NCBI RefSeq assembly: GCF_021228125.1
Contig: NZ_JAJQQS010000006.1
Coordinates: forward strand, 186,001-250,000
Direction of reading: 5' to 3'
Length of the DNA: 64,000 nucleotides
Origin: Streptomyces albireticuli
Lineage (GTDB): Bacteria > Actinomycetota > Actinomycetes > Streptomycetales > Streptomycetaceae
Part shown: positions 1-8,189 of the stretch, one piece after another
Layout: every line of letters begins with the position of its first letter
How positions within the stretch are numbered: position 1 is the stretch's first letter
Program-made: the position numbers and the translations under genes
The notes under the pieces: generated by a model
Seen by the model: the letters and a program-made list of their open reading frames with translations, nothing else
The model's database searches: none
Told to the model about the DNA's origin: nothing

Positions 1-2451
1 CGTCCCGTCGAGGAGCGGCTGCGCCCGGTCTGGTCCCTGACGTGGGCCGTGCCGGTCGGTGAGGACGGCGCGCCCGTACGGCCGGTGACCGCGCCCGTGC
101 TGCACGCCCCGACGCCCACGGACGAGCCGCTGGGCCTCCCCGCCCTCCTCATCGCCACGTTCCCGCTCGAACCCACCCGCCGTCACACCGCCCCCGGCCC
201 GCTCACGGACTTCCTCACCGAGCGCGCCGCCGAGTCGTACGCCACGCTGCTGCGCGACTGGCACCCGGTCTCCACCGGAGTCCTCGACCTCGTACCGCAG
301 CCGCTGGCGCGCGGCGTCGTGGACGCCGAGCTGCGCCGCCGGATCCTGGACCGGCTGCCGCGCGTCGCCTTCCTGCCGAGCGCGGCGACGGCGGACGGCG
401 GCGAGGGCGAACCGCGTCCCGCACGCCCCGCGGCGGGCGGCGCCCGGCGCGGCCTCGGCCACGGCGGCGCGGCGGCCGCTCACGGGAGCGTCCCGAGCTC
501 CCCGGGCGCCGCCCGCCCCTCCGCGGCCCCGCTCGACGCCGACGCCGACTGGGACGACCCCTTCGCCCCCGCCGCCCCCGCCGGCGAGCCCTACGCCCTG
601 CGCCCCCTGGAGGCCGAGCTCGTCGAGGGCGCCGGTGCCGACACCGTCGCCGTCCTCGCCGAACTGTTCCCCGGCCTCCTGCCCGCCGGGCTCGAACGCC
701 GCCCCGAACTCCGCGCGCTCGGCGTCGCCCGCGTCCCGCTCGGCGAGGTCGTCGACCGCCTCGCCGGCGTCACCCGCGACGCGGCCTGGTGGTGGCGGCT
801 CTACGACAGCCTGGCCGGCGTCGACCCCGACCGGCTCACCGGACTGCCCGTCCCGCTCGCCGACGGCCGCACCGCCGTCGGCCCCCGGCAGGTCCTGCTC
901 CCGCTGCCCGACGCCGGTGACTCCGAGCGCCTGACCCGCCTCGGGCTGAAGGTCGCGCACCCCGACGCCGCCCACCCGCTCCTGGAGAGGCTCGGCGCCA
1001 CCCCCGCCGCGCCCCGCGCCGTCCTGACGACACCTCAGGTGCGGGCCGCCGTCGCCGCGTCCCTCGACGCGGACGAGATCTGGGACGAGGACGCGCTCGA
1101 CGCCGACGCCCTCGCCGACGTCGTCCTCACCCTCGTCCGCGACGCGAACCTCGTCCCCGGCGACGAGCCGTGGCTCGGCGAGCTCGCCCTCCCCGACGAG
1201 GACGGCGAGCTCGCCCCGGCCGGTGAACTCGTCCTGCCCGGCAGCCCGTTCGCCCGCGTCATCCGTCCCGGCGAGCTCGCCGCCTGCGACGCCGCGCTCG
1301 CCGAACGCTGGGGCGAGCAGCCGCTGACCGCCGTCGGCGTACTGGCCACCTTCGCCCTCGTCCGCGCCACGGACGTCGTCCTCGACCCGGACGAGCTGGA
1401 GCCCCGCGACGGCGACTACGCCGAGCCCGACGACGCCGGCCTCCTCGACGCCGTCGACGTGTGGTGCGAGGACGTCCTCGACGGGCTGCCCGAGACCCCC
1501 GTGCCGCCCGTCGCCACCGAGCTCGTGGCCGTACGCGACCTCGACCTGGTCGACGACGACGCGTGGCCCGAGGCCCTCGCCATGCTGGCCCGCCCGCCGC
1601 TGCGCGACGCGCTGACCGCGCCCGTCCGCGTCCTGCTCCCGGACGGCACGACGGAGTCCGTGCGTCCGTACACCGCGTGGTGGCTGCGCGGTCACCCCGT
1701 CCTCGACGGCCGCCGCCCCGCCGGACTGCGGACCACGGGCGGCGACCCGCTGCTGGCCGGGCTGTACGAGGCGGTGGACGCGGCCGGGCTCGCCGACGAC
1801 CAGGTGCTGCGTGCGCTGGGCGTACGCACCTCCGCCGCGGCCCTGCTCGACGAGCCCGGCGGCGCGGCGGAGCTCCTCTCCCGGCTCGCCGACCCGCACC
1901 GCCCGGTGGGCGAGGCCCAGCTGCACGCCCTGTACGGGGCGCTGGCCGCCCTCGACCCGGACGAGGTGACCCTCCCGGACGAACTGCGCGCCGTCGTCGA
2001 CGGCGAGGTGCGCGTCGTGGACGCGGCCGACGCGCTGGTCGCCGACGCCCCCGACCTGCTGCCGCTGGCCGCCGGGCACCCCCTGCTCCCGGTGGCCCCG
2101 GCCCGGGCCGCGGATCTCGCGGAGCTGCTCCAGGTGCGGCGGGCCGGCGACGTCCTCGCCGTGCGGGTGCCGACCGGTGACGGCGAGGTCCGCGAGGTCC
2201 CGGAGGCGGTACGCGTCCTCCTGCCGGGCGCCCCCGCGACATATGTCGAGCACGAGGAACTGGTCGTCGGCGGCGTCGAGCTCTCCTGGCGTCACGACTC
2301 CGACGGCGTCCTCCACGCGACGACCCTGGAGGGCGTCGCGGCGGGGCTGGCGTGGGCGGCGGGGGCCTGGGCGCGGCGGTTCGAGGCGGCGGCGCTGCTG
2401 GAGGATCCGTCGCGGGCGGAGGAGCTGGCTCGGGCGCGGTGGTTCGACTAG
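1..2451 (+). CDS. C-terminal part of a sacsin N-terminal-ATPase-like (HSP90-type) protein
   Basis: The reading frame is open from base 1, so the gene starts before the window; 816 residues are visible up to the TAG at 2449-2451. The text resembles the C-terminal region of large actinobacterial proteins annotated as sacsin N-terminal ATPase-like or HSP90-like. The ATPase domain itself would lie upstream and cannot be seen, so the call rests on remembered family similarity. The visible part is soluble, acidic and rich in Ala, Asp, Leu and Pro, with no membrane segment. Residues about 135-195 are a low-complexity Gly/Ala/Pro/Arg stretch that looks like a poorly conserved insertion. A GTG at 49 is in frame but has no ribosome binding site and is not a likely start. 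A palindromic repeat follows about 40 bp downstream. Role in the cell is unknown; a chaperone-like role is inferred only from the family. Confidence 0.55.
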   Translation, partial: RPVEERLRPVWSLTWAVPVGEDGAPVRPVTAPVLHAPTPTDEPLGLPALLIATFPLEPTRRHTAPGPLTDFLTERAAESYATLLRDWHPVSTGVLDLVPQPLARGVVDAELRRRILDRLPRVAFLPSAATADGGEGEPRPARPAAGGARRGLGHGGAAAAHGSVPSSPGAARPSAAPLDADADWDDPFAPAAPAGEPYALRPLEAELVEGAGADTVAVLAELFPGLLPAGLERRPELRALGVARVPLGEVVDRLAGVTRDAAWWWRLYDSLAGVDPDRLTGLPVPLADGRTAVGPRQVLLPLPDAGDSERLTRLGLKVAHPDAAHPLLERLGATPAAPRAVLTTPQVRAAVAASLDADEIWDEDALDADALADVVLTLVRDANLVPGDEPWLGELALPDEDGELAPAGELVLPGSPFARVIRPGELAACDAALAERWGEQPLTAVGVLATFALVRATDVVLDPDELEPRDGDYAEPDDAGLLDAVDVWCEDVLDGLPETPVPPVATELVAVRDLDLVDDDAWPEALAMLARPPLRDALTAPVRVLLPDGTTESVRPYTAWWLRGHPVLDGRRPAGLRTTGGDPLLAGLYEAVDAAGLADDQVLRALGVRTSAAALLDEPGGAAELLSRLADPHRPVGEAQLHALYGALAALDPDEVTLPDELRAVVDGEVRVVDAADALVADAPDLLPLAAGHPLLPVAPARAADLAELLQVRRAGDVLAVRVPTGDGEVREVPEAVRVLLPGAPATYVEHEELVVGGVELSWRHDSDGVLHATTLEGVAAGLAWAAGAWARRFEAAALLEDPSRAEELARARWFD

Positions 2452-2489
2452 GGGCCGGGTCGGGCCGGGCGGGGTGGGGTGCGGGTGCG

Positions 2490-2722
2490 GGTGCCGCTGC
2501 GCGGGGCCTTGTTCCCCACCCCGCCCCTTCCCGAACCGGGGCTCCGCCCCGGACCCCGGTCCTCAATCGCCGGACGGGCTGAAATGTTGCCCGGAACCGG
2601 GCAAATTCAGCCCGGTCGGCGTTTGAGGCCACCGCGCGGAGCGCGGAACCGGGGGCCCGGGGGCGGAGCCCCCGGTTTCGGGAAGGGGCGGGTAGGGGAA
2701 AAGCCCCGCGCAGCGGCAACCC
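2490..2722. repeat. Palindromic intergenic element, copy A (full)
   Basis: This is a full-length copy of the palindromic family found across the window. It begins with GTGCCGCTGCGCGGGG and ends with the reverse complement, CCCCGCGCAGCGGCA. Inside are paired modules GGGGCTCCGCCCC and CGCGGAGCGCGG, and central arms carrying the GGACGGGCTGAA / TTCAGCCCGGTCGGCGTTTGAGG core. It fills the gap between the sacsin-like gene and the DUF1059 gene, so nothing else is needed to explain this 350-bp gap. It may act as a transcription terminator or transcript-end structure, but there is no T-run. Confidence 0.8.
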
Positions 2723-2801
2723 GCACCCCACCGCACCCGCACCCGCACCCACCCCACCCACCCCCGGACCTACCCTGGAAACGCACCCCCAGGAGGCCCC
2801 C

Positions 2802-2993
2802 ATGACCAGAAAAGTCGCCGACTGCCGCCGATTCCCCAGCGAAACCAACTGCACCCTCACCATCACCGGTGAGGAAGACGAAGTCCTCCAGGCCGCCACC
2901 GAGCACGCCGTCTCCGTCCACAAGCACCAGGACAGCCCCGAGCTCCGCGAGCAGATCCGCGAGTTCCTGGAGGACGAGAAGGCCCTGGCCTGA
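2802..2993 (+). CDS. DUF1059 family small protein
   Basis: This 63-residue acidic protein has no membrane segment. Its sequence fits the DUF1059 family of small soluble proteins: an N-terminal Cys-containing strand (VADCRRFPS), a second Cys in NCTLTI, and a helical half with the conserved HAVSVHKHQD and LREQIREFL stretches. The ATG at 2802 follows a strong AGGAGG about 7 nt upstream, which fixes the start. The function of the family is not established; the conserved Cys and His residues could bind a metal, but that is inference. It stands alone between a palindromic element and the convergent P-type ATPase gene. Confidence 0.85.
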   Translation: MTRKVADCRRFPSETNCTLTITGEEDEVLQAATEHAVSVHKHQDSPELREQIREFLEDEKALA

Positions 2994-3049
2994 GGGAGAC
3001 CAGGGACCGGGCCCGAGGGGCGGAACCCCGCGTACGCCAGGAACCCCGC

Positions 3050-5443
3050 CTACGCCGGAAACCTCCGCCCCACCCACCGCCACGTCCCCTCCAGCACCAC
3101 CCCCGCCACCGCCGCGATCCCCACCGCCGCCCACGGCATCGTCGTCCCCACCAGCTTCAGCGCGAAGAACCGCTGGAGCCACGGCGTGCCCAGTACCACC
3201 AGGAACCCCAGGCCCATCGCCCCGACCAGGACGACGCGCCACCATGTGTACGGGCGGGCGATGATCGCGAGGACCCACATCGAGATCAGGAACAGGGTCA
3301 GCGTGGCCGCGCTGGTCTCCGCGTCCAGGGCGCCGGGCCCGGCGTAGTGGTGCCGGGCCAGCAGGTACGCCGCGAAGGTGGCCAGGCCGGCGATCACCCC
3401 GGCGGGCATGGAGTAGCGCATCACGCGCCGTACGAAGTGCGGTTTGGCGCGTTCCTTGTTCGGGGCGAGGGCGAGGAAGAAGGCCGGGACGCCGATGGTG
3501 AGCGTCGACAGCAGCGTCAGGTGGCGGGGCAGGAACGGATACGGCACCCGGGTGCAGACGACGAGGATCGCCAGCAGCACCGAGTAGACCGTCTTGGTGA
3601 GGAAGAGCGTGGCGACACGCGTGATGTTGCCGATGACCCGGCGTCCCTCGGCGACCACCGAGGGCAGCGTGGCGAAGCTGTTGTTCAGCAGGACGATCTG
3701 GGCGACGGCCCGGGTCGCCTCGGAGCCCGAGCCCATGGAGACGCCGATGTCCGCGTCCTTGAGGGCGAGGACGTCGTTGACGCCGTCGCCGGTCATCGCG
3801 ACGGTGTGGCCGCGCGACTGGAGGGCCGCGACCATGTCGCGCTTCTGCTGCGGGGTGACGCGCCCGAACACCGCGCCGCGGTCCAGCACGTCGGCCATGC
3901 CGTCCCGCTCGGCGGGCAGCCGGCGCGCGTCCACGGGGGCGTCCGCGCCGGGCAGGCCCAGCTTGGCGGCGACGGCGCCGACGGAGACGGCGTTGTCACC
4001 GGAGATCACCTTCGCGGAGACGTTCTGCTCCGCGAAGTAGCGCAGCGTGTCCGCGGCGTCGGAGCGCAGCCGCTGCTCCAGGACGACCAGCGCGGTGGGC
4101 CGTACGGCCTCGGTGACGCGCGGGTCGTCGAGCTCGCGCTCGGCGCGGGCGAGGAGCAGGACGCGCATGCCCTGGGCGTTGAGCTCCTCGACGGCGGCCA
4201 GGGCGCCGTCGCCGGCCGGCAGCAGCACGTCGGGGGCGCCGAGCAGCCAGTTGCTGCTCTCCGCGTCGGGGCTGTTGAGGGCGGCGCCGCTGTACTTGCG
4301 GGCGGAGGAGAACGGCAGGGACTCGGTGCAGCGCCAGCCGGAGCCGTCGGGGTAGGCGTCGATGATGGCCTGGAGGCTGGCGTTGGGGCGCGGGTCGGAG
4401 TCGCCCAGGGCGCCGAGGACCTGGCGTACGTACGTCTCGTCCGCGCCGGTGTCCGGCAGGAGCCGCAGCTCGGTGACGTCCATGCCGCCCTCGGTGAGGG
4501 TGCCGGTCTTGTCGAGGCAGACGGTGTCGACGCGGGCCAGGCCCTCGATCGCGGGCAGCTCCTGCACCAGGCACTGCTTGCGGCCGAGGCGGATGACGCC
4601 GATGGCGAAGGCCACGGACGTCAGCAGCACCAGGCCCTCGGGGACCATCGGCACGATCCCGGCGACCATCCGCCGGACGGCCTCCCTCCAGTCGTCCCGC
4701 TCCACGACCAGCTGGCTGATGATCAGACCGATGGCGGTGGGGACCATCATCCACGTCACGTACTTGAGGATCTGGCTGATGCCGGTGCGCAGCTCGGAGT
4801 GGACGAGGGTGAAGCGGGACGCCTCCTCGGCGAGCTGGGCGGCGTACGCCTCGCGGCCGACCTTGGTGGCGGTGAAGGCGCCGCCGCCGGCGACGACGAA
4901 GGAGCCGGACATCACCTTGTCGCCGGGCCGCTTGAGCACCGGGTCGGCCTCGCCGGTGAGCAGCGACTCGTCGATCTCCAGGCCGTCGGCCTCCAGGACC
5001 TCGCCGTCGACGACGCACTTGTCGCCCGGCCCGAGCTCGATGAGGTCGCCGAGGACGATCCCGGCGGTGGGGACGGCGACGGGGGTGCCGTCGCGGCGCA
5101 CGGTGGGCTTCGCCTCGCCGATGACGGCGAGGGAGTCGAGGGTCTTCTTGGCCCGCAGTTCCTGGACGATGCCGATCGCGGTGTTGGCGACGATCACGAA
5201 GCCGAAGAGGCCGTCCTGGAGCGGGCCGACGACCAGGATGATCAGGAAGAGGACGCCGATGATGGCGTTGAAGCGGGTGAAGACGTTCGCCCGGACGATC
5301 TCCGTGGTGGAGCGCGAGGAGCGTACGGGAACGTCGTTGACCTCGCCCCGCGCCACCCGCTCGGCGACCTCGGGCGCGGTCAGGCCGGGGTGCGGGGCCG
5401 GCGGTACGGATTCATCGGTCGCGGTCTGCGCCGGATCGCTCAT
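3050..5443 (-). CDS. Cation-transporting P-type ATPase, CtpE-like
   Basis: This 797-residue integral membrane protein is a P-type ATPase. The phosphorylated aspartate is D311 in DKTGTLTEG. Other family marks are LLTGEADP in the actuator domain, MTGDGVNDVLALKDADIG in the hinge, and a PEGL motif in the core membrane helix. The CPC motif of heavy-metal pumps is absent. Length and the VPEGLVLL stretch match mycobacterial CtpE, a calcium transporter, so Ca2+ is the best guess for the substrate; selectivity is inference. The frame is open 27 codons further upstream, but MSDPAQ (ATG at 5443) is the natural start because the extra sequence is not family-like. It is transcribed towards the DUF1059 gene, and DUF2530 follows the same direction upstream. 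Confidence 0.85.
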   Translation of the reverse strand: MSDPAQTATDESVPPAPHPGLTAPEVAERVARGEVNDVPVRSSRSTTEIVRANVFTRFNAIIGVLFLIILVVGPLQDGLFGFVIVANTAIGIVQELRAKKTLDSLAVIGEAKPTVRRDGTPVAVPTAGIVLGDLIELGPGDKCVVDGEVLEADGLEIDESLLTGEADPVLKRPGDKVMSGSFVVAGGGAFTATKVGREAYAAQLAEEASRFTLVHSELRTGISQILKYVTWMMVPTAIGLIISQLVVERDDWREAVRRMVAGIVPMVPEGLVLLTSVAFAIGVIRLGRKQCLVQELPAIEGLARVDTVCLDKTGTLTEGGMDVTELRLLPDTGADETYVRQVLGALGDSDPRPNASLQAIIDAYPDGSGWRCTESLPFSSARKYSGAALNSPDAESSNWLLGAPDVLLPAGDGALAAVEELNAQGMRVLLLARAERELDDPRVTEAVRPTALVVLEQRLRSDAADTLRYFAEQNVSAKVISGDNAVSVGAVAAKLGLPGADAPVDARRLPAERDGMADVLDRGAVFGRVTPQQKRDMVAALQSRGHTVAMTGDGVNDVLALKDADIGVSMGSGSEATRAVAQIVLLNNSFATLPSVVAEGRRVIGNITRVATLFLTKTVYSVLLAILVVCTRVPYPFLPRHLTLLSTLTIGVPAFFLALAPNKERAKPHFVRRVMRYSMPAGVIAGLATFAAYLLARHHYAGPGALDAETSAATLTLFLISMWVLAIIARPYTWWRVVLVGAMGLGFLVVLGTPWLQRFFALKLVGTTMPWAAVGIAAVAGVVLEGTWRWVGRRFPA

Positions 5444-5572
5444 GAGTCCGACGGTACGGGCGGTTCGGCAGATCTTCCCGCCGAACCGACCTTTCGGGCC
5501 TGGACCGGCCGGCGCCCCCACCACCGGGCGGGGCTACGGCGCGGACGGGCGGACCGGCGACCGGGGCACCGG

Positions 5573-5851
5573 TCAGTGCGCGGCGGCTTCCGGGGTCTCC
5601 CGCTGCGCGGCCGCGTGCCGGCGGATGGCGGCGTCGCGCTTACGGACGTACCAGACGCCGATCAGGCCGAGGCCGGCGCCGGCCAGGCAGGTCCACAGCC
5701 ACCACAGGCGGTCGTGGTCCTCGAACCAGCCGTAGAAGGGCAGCTGCACCAGGAAGAGGACGAACCAGATGACGGTGCCGCCGGTGATGGTGGCGACGAC
5801 ATTGCCCTCCAGGGGCTCCGGCGCCTCGTGCCTGGGTGTCCACTTCGTCAT
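5573..5851 (-). CDS. DUF2530 domain small membrane protein
   Basis: This is a 92-residue protein with two predicted membrane helices, around residues 24-42 (VIWFVLFLVQLPFYGWF) and 49-67 (WWLWTCLAGAGLGLIGVWYV). The second helix is followed by a basic tail, RKRDAAIRR, which should be cytoplasmic. Layout and the TPRHEAPEPLEGN opening fit DUF2530, an actinobacterial family of unknown function. The start chosen is the ATG at 5851; the 26 upstream in-frame codons are low-complexity. It lies between the P-type ATPase gene (same strand, 129 bp away) and the divergent purine permease, an arrangement I believe is common in Streptomyces. Confidence 0.8.
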   Translation of the reverse strand: MTKWTPRHEAPEPLEGNVVATITGGTVIWFVLFLVQLPFYGWFEDHDRLWWLWTCLAGAGLGLIGVWYVRKRDAAIRRHAAAQRETPEAAAH

Positions 5852-5968
5852 GCCGCAAGCGTAGTCCGTGGCTTTCGCGAAGCCCCGGCGGGGCGGGGCG
5901 GATCCCTTGCCTCCGATCCCTTGCCCCATAGGGGTCTACGCGCGGAGATAGCAATTCACGCCTTGTTT

Positions 5969-6025
5969 ATTCATACTGAATCGAACCGGATCTGACTGGT
6001 TGGTTTTGTTTGATCATCCAATCAA
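5969..6025. promoter_or_regulatory. A+T-rich leader with stacked inverted repeats before the NCS2 permease
   Basis: The 226-bp gap between the divergent DUF2530 and permease genes holds an unusually A+T-rich core at about 5950-6045. It contains a perfect 13-bp palindrome, ATTCA-TAC-TGAAT (5969-5981), an AACC/GGTT pair around 5985-6002, and TTGAT-CATCCA-ATCAA (6010-6025). These look like binding sites for a regulator or a structured leader of the permease mRNA. No purine riboswitch core sequence is visible. Confidence 0.45.
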
Positions 6026-6077
6026 GATCCTTTTATTTCGTCTCGCCTTTCCCAGGCCCGTACGACTGAGGTCACGT

Positions 6078-7547
6078 ATGCCCTCCTCGGCCACCTCTCC
6101 GGTCGACGCCCAGCAGCCGGCCCCCGTGCCGCCGCCCGGCAACCCCCTCGACCGGTACTTCCGGATCACCGAGCGGGGCTCCAGCGTCGCCCGCGAGCTG
6201 CGCGGTGGCCTGGCCACGTTCTTTGCGATGGCGTACATCATCGTGCTGAACCCGATCATCCTCGGGGCCGGTCAGGACAAGTTCGGGCACCAGCTCGACA
6301 ACGCCCAGCTGGTGACGGCCACCGCCCTGATGGCCGGTCTCACCACCGTCCTGATGGGCGCGATCGGCAATGTGCCGATCGCCTGCGCCGCCGGCCTCGG
6401 CATCAACGCCGTCGTCTCCCTCCAGCTCGCGCCCAAGATGAGCTGGCCGGACGCGATGGGCATGGTGGTGCTGGCCGGTCTGGTGCTGATGCTGCTGGTC
6501 GCCTCCGGTCTGCGGCAGCGCGTCATGGACGCCATCCCCGGCGGCCTGCGGCGCGCCATCGCGATCGGCATCGGCCTGTTCATCTCGCTGATCGGCCTGG
6601 TGGACTCCGGCTTCGTCACCCGTAACCCCGACGCCGCGCACACCACCGTGCCGCTCGGCCTCGGCCAGGGCGGGCAGCTGCACGGCTGGCCGGTGCTGAT
6701 CTTCGCGATCGGCCTCGCGCTGACCTTCATCCTGGTGGTGCGGAAGACCTCCGGCGCCATCCTCATCGGCATCGTCGTGATGACCTTCGTCGCGATCGTC
6801 ATCAACACCCTGATCGAGATCCCCGACGGCAATTGGGGCCTGAGCGTCCCGCGGATGCCGGACAGCGTCGTCGGCGCGCCCGACTTCGGCCTCGTCGGTG
6901 ACATCAGCCTCTTCGGCGGCTTCCACGAGGTGGGCCTGCTGACCGGCTGCCTCTTCGTCTTCACCGTGCTGCTCTCCGGCTTCTTCGACGCGATGGGCAC
7001 GATCATCGGCGTCGGCGAGGAGGCCGGGCTGACCGACGAGAACGGCCAGCTGCCCAACATGGGCAAGATCCTGATGGTCGACGGCGTCGCCGTCGCGGCC
7101 GGCGGCCTCGGCTCCGCCTCCGCGAACACCTGCTTCGTCGAGTCCACGGCCGGTGTCGGCGAGGGCGCCCGTACGGGTCTCGCCAACCTGATGACCGGCG
7201 GCCTCTTCCTGCTGGCACTGGTCTTCACCCCGCTGGCCACCGTCGTCCCCTCGCAGGCGGCCACCCCCGCGCTGCTGGTCGTCGGCTTCCTGATCATGGC
7301 GGCCAACGTCAAGGAGATCGACTGGAGCGACTTCACGATCGCGGTGCCCGCGTTCCTGACGATCATCTCCATGCCGTTCACCTACTCGATCACCAACGGC
7401 ATCGGCATCGGCGTCCTCGCCTTCATCCTGCTGCGGATCGCGGACAAGCGGGCGCGGGAGATCCCCTGGCTGCTCAACGTGGTCGGGCTCTGCTTCCTCG
7501 TCTACTTCCTGCTGGACCCGATCGAGCAGCTGCTCGGCGTGAAGTAG
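6078..7547 (+). CDS. NCS2 family purine permease (AzgA/PbuG-like)
   Basis: This 489-residue polytopic membrane protein of the NCS2 family has about 12-14 hydrophobic segments. It opens with a cytoplasmic tail, then LDRYFRITERGSSVARELRGG-type sequence, the usual N-terminus of the AzgA/PbuG subgroup, which imports hypoxanthine, guanine and adenine with protons. Family marks include ATFFAMAYIIVLNP and the GLGINAVVS and ESTAGVGEGARTGL stretches. Start: ATG at 6078 with GAGG 7 nt upstream; an in-frame ATG at 6000 would add 26 basic and hydrophobic residues encoded by the A+T-rich leader and is rejected. The intrinsic terminator at 7646-7681 probably ends the transcript. Subfamily is fairly sure; exact substrate is not. 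Confidence 0.88.
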   Translation: MPSSATSPVDAQQPAPVPPPGNPLDRYFRITERGSSVARELRGGLATFFAMAYIIVLNPIILGAGQDKFGHQLDNAQLVTATALMAGLTTVLMGAIGNVPIACAAGLGINAVVSLQLAPKMSWPDAMGMVVLAGLVLMLLVASGLRQRVMDAIPGGLRRAIAIGIGLFISLIGLVDSGFVTRNPDAAHTTVPLGLGQGGQLHGWPVLIFAIGLALTFILVVRKTSGAILIGIVVMTFVAIVINTLIEIPDGNWGLSVPRMPDSVVGAPDFGLVGDISLFGGFHEVGLLTGCLFVFTVLLSGFFDAMGTIIGVGEEAGLTDENGQLPNMGKILMVDGVAVAAGGLGSASANTCFVESTAGVGEGARTGLANLMTGGLFLLALVFTPLATVVPSQAATPALLVVGFLIMAANVKEIDWSDFTIAVPAFLTIISMPFTYSITNGIGIGVLAFILLRIADKRAREIPWLLNVVGLCFLVYFLLDPIEQLLGVK

Positions 7548-7645
7548 CGCCGCCGGGGGTGAGGCCGGGGTGCGCGTCGGTATGACGCGGCGATGCGGAA
7601 GCCACGCGTCCGCGTACAGTAGATGATCTTCTGGACGCCTCGGGA

Positions 7646-7681
7646 GGCGGCCGGGCACGGGGCCCGGCCGCCTTCTTTTGT
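7646..7681 (+). terminator. Intrinsic terminator after the permease
   Basis: A perfect 11-bp stem, GGCGGCCGGGC (7646-7656) pairing with GCCCGGCCGCC (7662-7672), has a 5-nt ACGGG loop and is followed by TTCTTTTGT. This is a textbook Rho-independent terminator, unusual in this window for its T-run. Confidence 0.88.
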
Positions 7682-7714
7682 CTCGCTTTATTTAGATCAG
7701 GTAATGAGTTAACC
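7678..7714 (+). promoter_or_regulatory. Promoter and probable MarR operator
   Basis: TTGTCT (7678-7683) and TAATGA (7702-7707), 18 bp apart, form a plausible housekeeping promoter. Overlapping the -10 is an imperfect palindrome, GGTAATGAGTTAACC (7700-7714), ending just before the marR start at 7717. A MarR protein bound there would block its own promoter. No Shine-Dalgarno lies between, so the mRNA may be leaderless. Confidence 0.55.
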
Positions 7715-7716
7715 TA

Positions 7717-8160
7717 ATGAACATGTCGGACCCGGACACCCAAGACAACACCGCCGCAGTGGACTCCCTGCGCTCCGGTGTCATGCGTCTGTCGCGTCGG
7801 CTCAAGCACCAGCGGGTCGACGAGTCGCTCAGCCCGACGGAGATGTCGGTGCTGGGCACCCTTGCCCGCTGCGGCACCGCCACCCCCGGCGAGCTGGCCC
7901 GCAAGGAGCACGTGCAGCCCCCGTCGATGACCCGCATCGTCGCCCTGCTCGAGGCCAAGGGCCTGGTCCGGCTGGAGCCGCACCCGGAGGACCGCCGCCA
8001 GAAGGTGGTCACCCAGACCGAGCGGGCCGAGGCCATGCTCGAGGAGAGCCGGCGCAAGCGAAACGTCTGGCTCACCGAACTGGTCGGACAGCTCGACGAG
8101 GACGAGTGGGCGACGCTCCGCGCCGCCGCGCCCGTGCTGGAGAAGCTCGCTCACCTGTAA
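7717..8160 (+). CDS. MarR family transcriptional regulator
   Basis: This 147-residue winged-helix regulator has the typical MarR layout: an N-terminal dimerisation helix (SGVMRLSRRLKHQR), a helix-turn-helix around residues 48-75 (GELARKEHVQPPSMTRIVALLEAKGL), the beta wing RLEPHPEDRRQKVV with the family's D-R-R motif, and C-terminal helices. The ATG at 7717 has no ribosome binding site and sits about 10 nt from a likely -10 box, suggesting a leaderless transcript; ATG 7723, two codons on, is the alternative. Together with the MFS gene 29 bp downstream it forms a regulator-exporter pair, so it probably represses the exporter until a toxic ligand binds. The ligand cannot be predicted. Confidence 0.9.
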   Translation: MNMSDPDTQDNTAAVDSLRSGVMRLSRRLKHQRVDESLSPTEMSVLGTLARCGTATPGELARKEHVQPPSMTRIVALLEAKGLVRLEPHPEDRRQKVVTQTERAEAMLEESRRKRNVWLTELVGQLDEDEWATLRAAAPVLEKLAHL

Positions 8161-8189
8161 CACCCACACAAGGAGGAGGCGAACCCACT

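Noticed and set aside
3347..5995. 882-codon plus-strand frame across the P-type ATPase
   Set aside because: Antisense to a gene with clear catalytic motifs; His/Asp/Gly-rich nonsense protein typical of a high-GC shadow.
5930..6077. Purine riboswitch before the NCS2 permease
   Set aside because: None of the conserved core or loop sequences of the purine riboswitch can be found.
7690..7719. Possible iron box before marR
   Set aside because: GGTAATGAGTTAACC shares GGT/ACC arms with iron boxes but lacks the 19-bp consensus; MarR autoregulation is simpler.
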